From CAZAXU01 sp964489245 (GTDB taxonomy: Bacteria; Bacteroidota; Bacteroidia; Flavobacteriales; Flavobacteriaceae), in assembly GCA_964489245.1 (NCBI GenBank), contig CAZAXU010000001.1:1-64000 (forward strand): a DNA stretch of 64,000 nucleotides. The letters run 5' to 3'. How positions within the stretch are numbered: the stretch's first letter is position 1; each line of letters opens with the position of its first letter. Positions 34,868 to 43,613 of the stretch are shown here, piece after piece. A program made the position numbers and the translations under genes. Under the pieces are notes generated by a model. That model worked only from the letters and a program-made list of their open reading frames with translations. It made no database searches and had not been told where the DNA came from.

Positions 34868-34940
34868 TGGTACCTCGCAGAGTCGAACTGCGGACACATG
34901 GATTTTCAGTCCATTGCTCTACCAACTGAGCTAAGGTACC
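34868..34940 (-). tRNA. tRNA-Phe (GAA)
   Basis: A 73-base cloverleaf read on the minus strand: acceptor GGTACCT pairing with AGGTACC plus discriminator A; D-arm GCTCAGTTGGTAGAGC; anticodon arm TGGACTGAAAATCCA with anticodon GAA; T-arm CGCAGTTCGACTCTGCG. The 3' CCA is not encoded. The -7 box TATATTTG lies 18 bases upstream on the same strand. Confidence 0.97.
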
Positions 34941-34958
34941 TTTTTTAAATTGAGGATG

Positions 34959-34990
34959 CAAATATACAAAAAAATAAATTCTGTAAACAA
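34959..34990 (-). promoter_or_regulatory. Promoter of tRNA-Phe
   Basis: On the minus strand TATATTTG (34959-34966) and a TTG at about 34988-34990, 21 bases apart, fit the Bacteroidota promoter. Confidence 0.55.
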
Positions 34991-35024
34991 CAATTATTTT
35001 ATATTTTTTTTCAAACTTTATTTA

Positions 35025-35032
35025 TAGATTTG
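35025..35032 (+). promoter_or_regulatory. -7 box of the asparaginase gene
   Basis: TAGATTTG lies 21 bases before the ATG at 35054. It overlaps an in-frame TTG at 35030, which argues against that TTG as the start. Confidence 0.5.
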
Positions 35033-35053
35033 TTGCACTTCAAAACGAAAAAG

Positions 35054-36082
35054 ATGTTGCGTAAAAATAAAATACTGATTATATATACCGGAGGCACCAT
35101 TGGAATGGCTAAAGATCATAAAACAGGAGCTTTGGTTCCTTTTGATTTTTCAAAAATTCTGGAATATATCCCCGAATTGAATCTGATAGATAAAGAAATA
35201 GATTCGGTTTCTTTTGAGCATCCCATAGATTCATCGAATATTCAACCGTCTCACTGGAAAGAAATGGCGTCTATTATTGAAGATAATTATGGCAAATATG
35301 ATGGCTTTGTGATTCTTCACGGATCAGATACCATGGCATATACCGCATCAGCTTTGAGTTTTATGCTGGAAAATTTATCTAAGCCTGTTGTACTAACCGG
35401 TTCTCAGCTCCCGGTTGGAGACTTGCGCACCGATGCAAAAGAAAATATTATCACATCCATTGAAATTGCGGGAAGTTATGAGAAAGGGAAACCTTTGGTT
35501 CCGGAAGTATGTATTTATTTTGAATTTAAACTTTTGAGAGGAAACAGAACCATTAAGTCAAATGCGGAACATTTTAATGCATTTGATTCACCAAATTATA
35601 ACCCGCTGGCACAATCAGGGGTTCACCTGAAGTTCTATAGACACAGAATACGCCCCTTGCCTGCAGAGATTTTCAATGTATATAAAAATTTAGATGAAAA
35701 TGTGGTTCTTATAAAATTACACCCCGGCATGACTAAAAGCCAGTTGGAACACATGTTAGACACCCCTCATCTCAAAGCTGTAATTCTAGAAACCTACGGA
35801 ACAGGAAACGCATTGACGCAAGATTGGTTTCTGGCGGCTCTAAAGAAATCTATAGAAAGAGGTATAAAGGTGGTTAATATCACACAATGTCAATCCGGCA
35901 GCATAGAACCTGAAAAATATGAAACCGGTAGGAAGTTGATGAAAATAGGCGTAATTAACGGCAAAGATCTCACCTCGGAGGCGGCAATTGCTAAAATGAT
36001 GTACCTCTTGACAAAAAAATTATCAAAAGAGACTTTTATAAAAACATTTGAACATTCAATCAGAGGGGAGCAAAGCCTATAA
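35054..36082 (+). CDS. ansA: Type I (cytoplasmic) L-asparaginase
   Basis: A 342-residue enzyme from the ATG at 35054, without a signal peptide. The two catalytic Thr motifs are present: YTGGTIGM (T15) and LHGSDTMAYTAS, followed by LTGSQLPVGDLRTDAKENI. The C-terminal domain has the AVILETYGTGNA and ITQCQSGSIEPEKYETG blocks. It hydrolyses asparagine to aspartate and ammonia. This family (Asn/Thr-type) is unrelated to the Ntn-hydrolase asparaginase at 6356, so the organism has both. The start was chosen because an upstream TTG falls inside the -7 promoter box. Confidence 0.93.
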   Translation: MLRKNKILIIYTGGTIGMAKDHKTGALVPFDFSKILEYIPELNLIDKEIDSVSFEHPIDSSNIQPSHWKEMASIIEDNYGKYDGFVILHGSDTMAYTASALSFMLENLSKPVVLTGSQLPVGDLRTDAKENIITSIEIAGSYEKGKPLVPEVCIYFEFKLLRGNRTIKSNAEHFNAFDSPNYNPLAQSGVHLKFYRHRIRPLPAEIFNVYKNLDENVVLIKLHPGMTKSQLEHMLDTPHLKAVILETYGTGNALTQDWFLAALKKSIERGIKVVNITQCQSGSIEPEKYETGRKLMKIGVINGKDLTSEAAIAKMMYLLTKKLSKETFIKTFEHSIRGEQSL

Positions 36083-36196
36083 AAAATTATATATTTTTAA
36101 ACAAAAAGGCAGATTTGTTAATGATAATATAATAATTCAAAGAAATCGCATTATTTAAGTCAGGAAATAGGTCTTCGTATAAATAAAAAAACGAAA

Positions 36197-36228
36197 TTTG
36201 GAGCTTAAATTAAAACAATTTATATTTG
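36197..36228 (+). promoter_or_regulatory. Promoter of tRNA-Ser
   Basis: TTTG (36197-36200) and TATATTTG (36221-36228) are 20 bases apart, and the tRNA 5' end follows 8 bases later, a nearly ideal Bacteroidota promoter. Confidence 0.75.
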
Positions 36229-36235
36229 TGGCGTA

Positions 36236-36323
36236 GGAGAGATGACCGAGAGGCCGAAGGTGCACGCCTGGAAAGCGTGTGTGCGTCACAAGCGTACCGA
36301 GGGTTCGAATCCCTCTCTCTCCG
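36236..36323 (+). tRNA. tRNA-Ser (GGA)
   Basis: An 88-base class II tRNA. Acceptor GGAGAGA pairs with TCTCTCC, discriminator G; the anticodon loop CTGGAAA carries GGA; a long variable arm (GTGCGTCACAAGCGTAC) precedes the T-arm GAGGGTTCGAATCCCTC. CCA is not encoded. It decodes UCC and UCU. Confidence 0.97.
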
Positions 36324-36393
36324 CAATAGTTATAAGAGGGAATTAGAATAAAACAGATAAACAAAATAAATTAATAATTAAACTAAAACTAAA

Positions 36394-37164
36394 ATGAAAA
36401 AAGTATTTACAATTCTGGCAATCGTAGGAATGTTGTTTTTTGTGACATCAAACGTTCAAGCACAAACGGATGCTGCAAAGAAAGAAGAAGTGAAAAAAGT
36501 TGAAAAAAGCAAAGATGATGGTGCTACAAAACAACTGAGCTTTCACCAACAAATTAAAAAGAGATTTATTGAAGGAGGTCCCGTGTTCATGGGCATCGTA
36601 TTATTAACCCTAATTCTAGGTTTGGCAATTGCCATTGAAAGAATTATTTATCTTTCATTTGCAGACACAAACACAAACAAACTTCTGGGAAAAGTGGAAA
36701 CGGCTCTTGACGAAGGAGGCGTTGCAGGAGCAAAAGAAATGTTGAGAGACGAGAAAGGCCCTGTTGCATCTATCTTCTATGAAGGTTTGGAAAGAATGGA
36801 CGAAGGTGTTGACGCTGCAGAAAAAGCAGTTGTATCATACGGAAACGTGCAAGTAGGTCACTTGGAAAAAAATGTTTCTTGGTTGGCATTATTTATTGCT
36901 TTGGCTCCGATGTTTGGTTTCATGGGTACGGTAATCGGTATGATTGATGCATTTGATAAAATTGAAGCTGCCGGAGATATGCAACCCTCTTTAGTTGCCG
37001 GAGGTATTAAAATTGCCTTATTAACAACCGTTTTTGGTCTGATTGTTGCAATTATACTTCAAGTATTCTATAATTTTATTATTGCAAAAATTGACAGTAT
37101 TGTAAACAAAATGGAAGATGCTTCTATTTCATTAGTAGATTTATTGGTGAAGCACTCAAAATAA
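36394..37164 (+). CDS. exbB: MotA/TolQ/ExbB proton channel family protein
   Basis: A 256-residue inner-membrane protein. An N-terminal signal-like segment (1-24, ending VQAQ) and a charged linker precede three membrane segments: about 65-90 (PVFMGIVLLTLILGLAIAIERIIYL), 160-185 (WLALFIALAPMFGFMGTVIGMIDAFDKI) and 200-230 (KIALLTTVFGLIVAIILQVFYNFI). The GTVxGMIxAF and ALLTTxxGLxVAI blocks are diagnostic. With two ExbD proteins downstream it would convert proton motive force into movement, most likely for TonB-dependent uptake. A GldLM role is less likely, as those proteins look different. Confidence 0.92.
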   Translation: MKKVFTILAIVGMLFFVTSNVQAQTDAAKKEEVKKVEKSKDDGATKQLSFHQQIKKRFIEGGPVFMGIVLLTLILGLAIAIERIIYLSFADTNTNKLLGKVETALDEGGVAGAKEMLRDEKGPVASIFYEGLERMDEGVDAAEKAVVSYGNVQVGHLEKNVSWLALFIALAPMFGFMGTVIGMIDAFDKIEAAGDMQPSLVAGGIKIALLTTVFGLIVAIILQVFYNFIIAKIDSIVNKMEDASISLVDLLVKHSK

Positions 37165-37185
37165 TAACCAACAAAATTTATACAA

Positions 37186-37665
37186 ATGGAAGAAAAAAAA
37201 TTAATCTTATTCCTCAAAGGGCTCGTTGGCGTTATTGCACTGGTGGCAGCGTTCTTCTTTGTGAAAATATTAGGAAATCCGGATGACGCCAACGGCGCGA
37301 TTAACGGCATGTTAAGATTTACATATATCATTTTTATTTTAACGTTGATAGCAGCTGTTGTTGTATGGTTCAAAGAAATCGTAACGCACCCTAAAATCTT
37401 GAAACAGACTTTGATTTTTGCCGGCTTATTTGCAGTGATTGTCTTGGTGGCAAGATTTGTTTTTGCTTCTGACAAGGAAGTGAGATATGGTCCAACAACA
37501 TTTGCAGATGCATCTACATCAGGTTGGGTAGATACAGGATTGTATATGTTCTATATTCTGGGAGCAATTGCATTGTTGACTATGTTTTTGTCGCCACTGC
37601 TTGGTTCTCTGGGTTCACCCAAAGGAGGACAACAAGTGGAGCTGGAATCAAAAAATGAAGAATAA
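37186..37665 (+). CDS. Membrane protein of the ExbB-ExbD operon
   Basis: A 159-residue protein with four hydrophobic segments (about 8-27, 40-62, 75-92, 115-145) and a charged C-terminal tail. I recognise no named domain. Its place between exbB and the first exbD, with 21 bases before it and a one-base TAATG overlap after, is a layout I associate with Bacteroidota, and suggests it is an accessory part of the same complex. Confidence 0.7.
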   Translation: MEEKKLILFLKGLVGVIALVAAFFFVKILGNPDDANGAINGMLRFTYIIFILTLIAAVVVWFKEIVTHPKILKQTLIFAGLFAVIVLVARFVFASDKEVRYGPTTFADASTSGWVDTGLYMFYILGAIALLTMFLSPLLGSLGSPKGGQQVELESKNEE

Positions 37666-38192
37666 TGGCTAAAAGAAAACTAGAAGAAATCAATGCCGGA
37701 TCAATGGCGGATATTGCTTTTTTGCTCTTGATATTTTTCTTGGTTACTACAACCATGGAAAGTAACTATGGGGTGAGAAGGAAATTGCCACCTCCACCGG
37801 ACAAAAATACACCGCCTCCGCCTATCATCAAGGAGAAAAACGTTTTGTCAATAGACATAAACGGAAGAGATCAGATGATGATAGAAGGGGAGTTTGCAGA
37901 TGTGAAAGATGTGCGTCAAAAGACCATTGAATTCATCACAAACAACGGAAAAGATCCCAATTCATCTGACAATCCGCAAAAAGCGGTAATCAGCGTCAAA
38001 CACGCCAGAGAAACAACTTATAAAGAGTTTATCTCTGTGTATAATGAATTGATAGCAGCTTATGATATCATCAGAAACAAGTATGCTAAGAAGAAATATG
38101 GAAAGCCTTTTGACAAACTCACCGAAGAAGAACAAAAGGCGGTGAAAGAAATCTATCCGCAGAAAATAGCAGAATCAACACCAAAAAGATAG
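37665..38192 (+). CDS. exbD: ExbD/TolR family protein (first)
   Basis: A 175-residue protein with the ExbD pattern: a short cytoplasmic start (KRKLEEINAGSMADIAFLLLIFFLVTTTM) whose Asp in the membrane segment (D17 in MADIAFLL) is the proton-relay residue, then a Pro-rich linker (PPPPDKNTPPPP) and a periplasmic domain. It overlaps the upstream gene by one base and is followed by a second exbD 4 bases later. Two different ExbD subunits suggest a hetero-oligomeric complex. Confidence 0.92.
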   Translation: MAKRKLEEINAGSMADIAFLLLIFFLVTTTMESNYGVRRKLPPPPDKNTPPPPIIKEKNVLSIDINGRDQMMIEGEFADVKDVRQKTIEFITNNGKDPNSSDNPQKAVISVKHARETTYKEFISVYNELIAAYDIIRNKYAKKKYGKPFDKLTEEEQKAVKEIYPQKIAESTPKR

Positions 38193-38196
38193 GATT

Positions 38197-38685
38197 ATGA
38201 GTAAATTTAAAATGAAAAAAGAAGGGGGAACCCCCGCGATATCCACAGCTTCATTGCCTGATATCGTGTTTATGTTGTTGTTCTTCTTTATGGTGGCTAC
38301 GGTGATGCGTGAAAACGGAGAAAAGAGAGTAATGGTGAAAATGCCCAGTGCAGATCAGGTTAAGAAAATTGAAAAAAAAGGGCTGGTATCCTATATTTAT
38401 GTAGGGAAACCTATTCCGAAATATCAAGCAAAATATGGAAAAGCACCTAGAATTCAGTTAAACGATGACTTTAGAGAAGTGCAGGATGTAGGTCCTTTTG
38501 TGCTGGCGGAGAAAGCAACAAAGAGAGAGGAAGAAAAACCCCTGATGTTGACATCTCTTAAAGCAGATGCAGATGTGGGTATGGGAATTATCACCGATAT
38601 TAAAGAAGAACTTAGAAAAGTAAATGCTTTGAAAATTAACTATTCTACGAAAAAAGGTAGTGTGGTTGATAATTTCAAGAAATAA
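38197..38685 (+). CDS. exbD: ExbD/TolR family protein (second)
   Basis: A 162-residue ExbD homologue: STASLPDIVFMLLFFFMVATVM contains the membrane Asp (D22 in LPDIVFM). The periplasmic part is shorter and differs from that of the first copy, with a conserved-looking QLNDDFREVQDVGPFVL segment. It ends the operon; a strong hairpin terminator lies 30 bases after the stop. Confidence 0.92.
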   Translation: MSKFKMKKEGGTPAISTASLPDIVFMLLFFFMVATVMRENGEKRVMVKMPSADQVKKIEKKGLVSYIYVGKPIPKYQAKYGKAPRIQLNDDFREVQDVGPFVLAEKATKREEEKPLMLTSLKADADVGMGIITDIKEELRKVNALKINYSTKKGSVVDNFKK

Positions 38686-38714
38686 GCAAAAGTAAATACT
38701 AATAAAATAAAATT

Positions 38715-38742
38715 AAAAACCTCTGCATTTGCAGAGGTTTTT
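38715..38742 (+). terminator. Terminator of the ExbB/ExbD operon
   Basis: The perfect 12-base arms AAAAACCTCTGC and GCAGAGGTTTTT flank a four-base loop. Confidence 0.92.
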
Positions 38743-38756
38743 ATTTAGAATTGTTT

Positions 38757-38764
38757 TAAATTTG
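38757..38764 (+). promoter_or_regulatory. -7 box of the copper ATPase gene
   Basis: TAAATTTG lies 17 bases before the ATG at 38782; a TTTG 25 bases upstream falls in the preceding terminator loop. Confidence 0.45.
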
Positions 38765-38781
38765 CCATTCAATATCCTGCA

Positions 38782-41184
38782 ATGTCAAAAAAAGAAAAGC
38801 TGATTTGTTATCACTGTGGTTTGGAAATGACCGAGTCTGAAACCGTTTGGTTTGACGACAAACCTTTTTGTTGTAACGGTTGCAAAACCGTTTATGAAAT
38901 ATTGAATAAAAATTCTTTGGGACAATATTATACCATCAATGAAGCCCCCGGAATAAAAACAGATGAAATTGATGCGACAATCAAACAAAAATACGCTTAT
39001 TTGGACGAACCTGAAATTGAAAAAAAACTCTTGGAATTTGATGATGGCAAAACAAAAGTTGTAAATTTTTATATTCCGAACATTCATTGCAGTTCCTGTA
39101 TTTGGGTGTTAGAGAATTTAGATCAACTCAATAAAAATATTTCAAATTCTGAAGTAAATTTTCCAACAAAAAATGTTCGAATTACTTATAATGGAGACCA
39201 TGTGAGTTTGCGCAATATCGTAGAAATTTTGGCATCTATTGCCTATCCTCCTCTAATCAGTTTGGACGACCTGGACAAGGACAAAAAAAAGTCTGATAAA
39301 AAATTGATTTATCAATTGGCTATTGCCGGTTTTGCTTTTGGCAATGTGATGTTGATGGCACTGCCGGAATATATTCAATCTGAAGGTTTTTGGATAAACC
39401 GTTTCAGTCCGATGTTCGGTTGGATTATGTTTGGGCTTTCTCTTCCTGTGGTGCTCTATTCGGCTCGAGACTATTTTGAATCGGCGATTAAAGGTTTGAT
39501 GCAAAAAATCGTCAATGTTGATATTTTGATTGTTTTAGGAGTTACAGTGCTTTTTTTGCGTAGCACTTATGAAATCACTAGCAAAACGGGGGCGGGTTAT
39601 TTTGACAGCTTGACAGGCTTGGTTTTTTTCTTGTTGGTAGGAAAATTCTTTCAAAGAAAAACTTATGACTATTTATCATTTGAACGTGACTACAAGTCCT
39701 ATTTCCCGATAGCAGTGACAAAAATAACAGATGATGCTGAACAAATTATAGAAATCAAAGATATTGAACCGGGTAACCGCTTGTTAATCAGAAATGAAGA
39801 AATTATACCGATTGATAGCATTTTGATGAAAAATAAAGCGTTGATTGATTACAGCTTTGTGACCGGAGAATCTTTGCCGGTCGAAAAACAAGTTGGAGAC
39901 CAGTTGCTTGCCGGAGGAAAACAAATTGGAAATTTTATTGAAATAGAAGCTATCAGTGATGTTGATAACAGCTATCTAACCAAGCTGTGGAGCAGAGAAG
40001 CCTTTCATGATTCCAAGGCAATACATATCAAAACTTTAACGGATAATATCAGTAAATACTTCACTTACATTATTTTGTCAATTGCGTTATTATCTGGAAT
40101 TGTTTGGGCTGTCAGCTCCAATTTTGGCACCGCAATTTGGGTGGTCACCGCCATTCTGATTGTTGCCTGTCCTTGCGCATTGGCACTGTCTGCACCCTTT
40201 GCTTTTGGAAATATATTGAGAAAATTCGGATATCATCAATTCTATCTGAAAAATGCTCAAATTATTGAAGCTATTTCGAGAGTAGATACCATTGTTTTTG
40301 ACAAAACCGGCACCTTAACATCTCAAGAAAAATATAAAGTAGATTATGATGGAAAAGTTCTGTCGGAGACCGATAAATCTGTGATTAAAACCATGACAAA
40401 GTCTTCTAATCATCCTTTGAGCAGATTAATTTATCAAAAATATGAGAGTATAGATATAATTAATTTGGATAAAATTGAGGAAAAAGTAGGAAAAGGAATG
40501 TTTGCTCAACAAGGAAAAGACGAGTATAAATTGGGTTCTGTATCTTTCGTTTCCATGAAATCTGAAGAAACAGAAACCACGAGTGTTTATTTTGCAAAAA
40601 ACAATAAAATTATTGGAAAATTTATTTTTACAGGAAGCTATAGAGAAGGCATATCACCATTATTTGACAGATTGAAAAACAAATATGATCTAGTCATTTT
40701 ATCCGGAGACAATGACAGTGAAAAACCCGTTTTGGAAAAATTACTGCCTGCCGATGTCAACTATTATTTTAATCAATCTGTTCATGATAAGATGGATTAT
40801 ATTCAGCTTTTGCAAGAGGAAGGAAAAATAGTGATGATGATTGGAGACGGTCTTAATGATGCCGGAGCACTACAACAAGCGGATGTTGGAATTGCAGTTT
40901 CGGAAAATACCAATATTTTTACCCCCTCAAGCGATGGAATTCTAAAAGCATCGGAGTTAAGAATATTTGATAGATTTTTAAAAATTTCAAAACAAACCAA
41001 GCATATTATTTTCACCAGTTTTGCCATTGCATTTGTCTATAATATCATAGGTCTAAGCTTTGCCGTTACCAATCATTTAACCCCGATTGTTGCAGCTATT
41101 TTGATGCCGATTAGCTCTATTTCCATTGTTATATTTGTCACAATTTTAACAAATATAATCTCTAACAGCCTGAAAAAGAAATAG
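38782..41184 (+). CDS. ccoI: Copper-transporting P1B-type ATPase for cbb3 oxidase (CcoI)
   Basis: An 800-residue pump. A Cys-rich N-terminal metal-binding domain (CYHC at 9-12, CCNGC at about 30-34) is followed by an HMA domain with CSSC (103-106), membrane segments with CPC (463-465), the phosphorylation motif DKTGTLT (D507) and the hinge GDGLNDAGAL (from about 688). CcoI/FixI members export Cu+ needed to build the binuclear centre of cbb3 oxidase; the ccoS and ccoN genes directly downstream support that role over general copper resistance. Confidence 0.94.
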   Translation: MSKKEKLICYHCGLEMTESETVWFDDKPFCCNGCKTVYEILNKNSLGQYYTINEAPGIKTDEIDATIKQKYAYLDEPEIEKKLLEFDDGKTKVVNFYIPNIHCSSCIWVLENLDQLNKNISNSEVNFPTKNVRITYNGDHVSLRNIVEILASIAYPPLISLDDLDKDKKKSDKKLIYQLAIAGFAFGNVMLMALPEYIQSEGFWINRFSPMFGWIMFGLSLPVVLYSARDYFESAIKGLMQKIVNVDILIVLGVTVLFLRSTYEITSKTGAGYFDSLTGLVFFLLVGKFFQRKTYDYLSFERDYKSYFPIAVTKITDDAEQIIEIKDIEPGNRLLIRNEEIIPIDSILMKNKALIDYSFVTGESLPVEKQVGDQLLAGGKQIGNFIEIEAISDVDNSYLTKLWSREAFHDSKAIHIKTLTDNISKYFTYIILSIALLSGIVWAVSSNFGTAIWVVTAILIVACPCALALSAPFAFGNILRKFGYHQFYLKNAQIIEAISRVDTIVFDKTGTLTSQEKYKVDYDGKVLSETDKSVIKTMTKSSNHPLSRLIYQKYESIDIINLDKIEEKVGKGMFAQQGKDEYKLGSVSFVSMKSEETETTSVYFAKNNKIIGKFIFTGSYREGISPLFDRLKNKYDLVILSGDNDSEKPVLEKLLPADVNYYFNQSVHDKMDYIQLLQEEGKIVMMIGDGLNDAGALQQADVGIAVSENTNIFTPSSDGILKASELRIFDRFLKISKQTKHIIFTSFAIAFVYNIIGLSFAVTNHLTPIVAAILMPISSISIVIFVTILTNIISNSLKKK

Positions 41185-41205
41185 ATAAAAATAATAATAT
41201 ATCTT

Positions 41206-41234
41206 TTTGTATTTTATAAAAAGATGTATATTTG
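41206..41234 (+). promoter_or_regulatory. Promoter of the cco structural operon
   Basis: TTTG (41206-41209) and TATATTTG (41227-41234) are 17 bases apart; the ccoS ATG is at 41257. It implies transcription separate from ccoI. Confidence 0.65.
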
Positions 41235-41256
41235 TAAAGTTTATGTAAACTCAAGT

Positions 41257-41439
41257 ATGATAGCACTATATCTTACCATATTTATCAGTCTGATTATTGC
41301 GCTGATTTTCTTGGTCTTGTTCCTTGCTTCAGTTAAAAAAGGGCAATTCGAAGATACTTATACACCTTCCGTGAGAATGTTATTTGAAGATGAGTTCATG
41401 GACGATTCAACAGAAAAAATAGAAAAAAACGATAATTAA
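41257..41439 (+). CDS. ccoS: cbb3 oxidase maturation protein CcoS
   Basis: A 60-residue protein from the ATG at 41257 (MIALYLTIFISLIIALIFLVLFLASVKKGQFEDTYTPSVRMLFEDE). One membrane segment followed by a KKGQFEDxxxPxxRML block is the CcoS signature. CcoS is needed for insertion of heme b and copper into CcoN. An upstream in-frame ATG at 41224 was rejected because it lies before the -7 promoter box. It is followed by ccoN at 15 bases. Confidence 0.9.
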   Translation: MIALYLTIFISLIIALIFLVLFLASVKKGQFEDTYTPSVRMLFEDEFMDDSTEKIEKNDN

Positions 41440-41454
41440 CCAAAATTAATTTTT

Positions 41455-43608
41455 ATGGAAAAACAGAAATTTTATTATGATGACAAGATTGTGAAACTAT
41501 TCTCTTGGGCAACTGTTATTTGGGGAGTAACTGCGTTCACAGTCGGTCTGATGGTGGCCTATTTATATTGGTTTCCACATTACATGGAAGGACTACCTTG
41601 GCTGAGCTATGGTAGACTAAGACCTTTACACACAAACGCGGCAATTTTTGCATTTGTGGGTAATGGTATTTTTGCCGGAGTGTATTACAGTACACAACGT
41701 TTATTGAAGACAAGAATGTTCAATGACACATTGAGTAAAATTCATTTTTGGGGCTGGCAGTTAATCATTGTATTGGCGGCAGTTTCTTATCCTCTCGGAC
41801 TGAACACATCAAAAGAATATGCCGAATTGGAATGGCCAATTGATGTTTTGGTGGTGCTTGTTTGGGTAGTATTTACTTGGAATTTGGTGGGAACCGTAAT
41901 CAAAAGACGTGTGCGCCATATCTATGTAGCAATTTGGTTCTATCTTTCAACAGCAGTAACCATTGCGATGCTATATGTTTTCAACAACCTTGAAATTCCT
42001 GCAACACTAACAAAAAGTTATTCTTTATACTCAGGTGTTGAAGATGCCGTAGTACAATGGTGGTACGGACATAATGCCGTTGCATTTTTCTTGACTACAC
42101 CTATTTTAGGATTGATGTATTATTATGTTCCTAAAGTGGCTAAAAGACCTATTTATTCCTATAGATTGTCGGTTATTCATTTCTGGACATTAATATTTTT
42201 ATACATTTGGGCAGGACCTCACCATTTGTTGTATTCTGCAACTCCCGAATGGGCGCAAGTCTTGGGAACCATTTTCTCATTGATGTTAATTTTCCCTTCT
42301 TGGGGAGGTATGATCAACGGATTGTTGACACTTCGCGGCGCTTGGGATAAGGTGCGGGAAGATCCGATCTTAAAGATGTTTGTGGTAGCAATCACATCCT
42401 ATGGTATGAGTACTTTTGAAGGACCGATGTTGTCTTTCAAATCTTTGAATGCCATTGCACACTTCACCGATTGGATTGTTGCGCATGTGCATGTTGGAAC
42501 TTTAGGCTGGAACGGATTCATTATCATGGGAATGCTATATTGGATGATTCCTAAACTTTATAGAACAAAATTGTATTCTGTCAAACTAGCCAACCAACAT
42601 TTTTGGATTGGAACAATAGGTATTTTGCTTTATGTAGTGCCTATGTATATTGCCGGATGGACACAAGCTTTAATGTGGAAACAATTCAATCCCGATGGTA
42701 CTTTGAAATACGGTGAATTTATGGACACCGTAACCGAAATCTTGCCAATGCATTATATGCGTGCAATTGGAGGAACACTATATTTTATAGGTTCTTTGAT
42801 GTTGGTATATAACTTGGTAAAAACGGTGAAAGGACACAAAGTAGAAGATACTTTGGAAGAAGCTGCGCCCTTGGCAGTTATACCTGCAAGCAGACAAAAA
42901 GGAGAACAATTCCACAATTGGTTGGAAAGAAAAGGAGTATTGTTCACAATACTGGCTTTGTTGGTGGCAGCAGTTGGAGGAGCGGTAGAAATCATACCTA
43001 CAATCTTTATCGATTCAAATATTCCGAAAATTGCGGCAGTTCAGCCCTATTCACCACTTGAATTAGAAGGAAGAGATATCTATATCAGAGAAGGTTGTAA
43101 CAATTGCCACTCGCAAATGATTCGTCCTTTCCGTTCAGAAGTTGAACGCTACGGACCTTATTCAAAAGCAGGAGAATATGTTTATGATCATCCGTTCTTA
43201 TGGGGATCAAAAAGAACCGGTCCGGATTTGTTCAGAGAAGGAGGAAAACGTCCTAGCCTATGGCATTTCTCTCACATGTATGAGCCTGAATCAATGATGT
43301 ATGGCTCTATCATGCCCAAGTATCCTTGGATGATAAAAGACGATTTGAATCCTGTGAATCTTCAAGCAAAAATGAAAGCTTTAAGAATAGTAGGCGTTCC
43401 ATATACAGATGAACAAATTAGCAGTGCTCCCGCGGCTCTTGAAAAGCAAGCTAAAGAAATTGCAGCTGATTTGATGAGCAACAACGTAAAAGATGTTGCC
43501 GCTTATGCTGAAGCATTTGGAAAAGAAAATGTTGATTTAAGTAAAAAAGAAATCGTTGCTTTGATTGCCTATCTGCAGAGATTGGGAACCGATACAACTA
43601 AAAAATAA
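41455..43608 (+). CDS. ccoN: cbb3 cytochrome c oxidase, fused subunits I and II (CcoN-CcoO)
   Basis: A 717-residue fusion. Residues 1 to about 470 are the twelve-helix catalytic CcoN (HTNAAIFAFVGNG, VVQWWYGHNAVAFFLT, GPHHLLY, HFTDWIVAHVHVGTLGWNGF carry the heme and Cu_B histidines). After a linker and one membrane segment (about 490-515), a CcoO-type domain follows with heme motif CNNCH (548-552), SQMIRPFRSEVERYG, HPFLWGSKRTGPDL and SIMPKYPWM. It reduces O2 to water with high affinity while pumping protons. The fusion is known in Bacteroidota, where separate ccoN and ccoO are usual elsewhere. Confidence 0.95.
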   Translation: MEKQKFYYDDKIVKLFSWATVIWGVTAFTVGLMVAYLYWFPHYMEGLPWLSYGRLRPLHTNAAIFAFVGNGIFAGVYYSTQRLLKTRMFNDTLSKIHFWGWQLIIVLAAVSYPLGLNTSKEYAELEWPIDVLVVLVWVVFTWNLVGTVIKRRVRHIYVAIWFYLSTAVTIAMLYVFNNLEIPATLTKSYSLYSGVEDAVVQWWYGHNAVAFFLTTPILGLMYYYVPKVAKRPIYSYRLSVIHFWTLIFLYIWAGPHHLLYSATPEWAQVLGTIFSLMLIFPSWGGMINGLLTLRGAWDKVREDPILKMFVVAITSYGMSTFEGPMLSFKSLNAIAHFTDWIVAHVHVGTLGWNGFIIMGMLYWMIPKLYRTKLYSVKLANQHFWIGTIGILLYVVPMYIAGWTQALMWKQFNPDGTLKYGEFMDTVTEILPMHYMRAIGGTLYFIGSLMLVYNLVKTVKGHKVEDTLEEAAPLAVIPASRQKGEQFHNWLERKGVLFTILALLVAAVGGAVEIIPTIFIDSNIPKIAAVQPYSPLELEGRDIYIREGCNNCHSQMIRPFRSEVERYGPYSKAGEYVYDHPFLWGSKRTGPDLFREGGKRPSLWHFSHMYEPESMMYGSIMPKYPWMIKDDLNPVNLQAKMKALRIVGVPYTDEQISSAPAALEKQAKEIAADLMSNNVKDVAAYAEAFGKENVDLSKKEIVALIAYLQRLGTDTTKK

Positions 43609-43613
43609 TATTA

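Noticed and set aside
35030..35053. TTG start for the cytoplasmic asparaginase
   Set aside because: The TTG is part of the TAGATTTG promoter box; the ATG at 35054 gives the usual N-terminus.
36155..36364. A 69-codon reading frame antisense to tRNA-Ser
   Set aside because: Its peptide (GERGIRTLGTLVTHTRFPGVHL...) is the well-known false protein produced by translating the complement of a tRNA-Ser gene.
41224..41256. Longer ccoS start at the ATG 41224
   Set aside because: That ATG lies before a good -7 promoter box (41227-41234), and CcoS proteins begin directly with the membrane segment.
38686..41256. FNR/CRP-type operator for the cbb3 genes
   Set aside because: I looked for TTGAT-N4-ATCAA-like palindromes in the two upstream gaps and saw none convincing.
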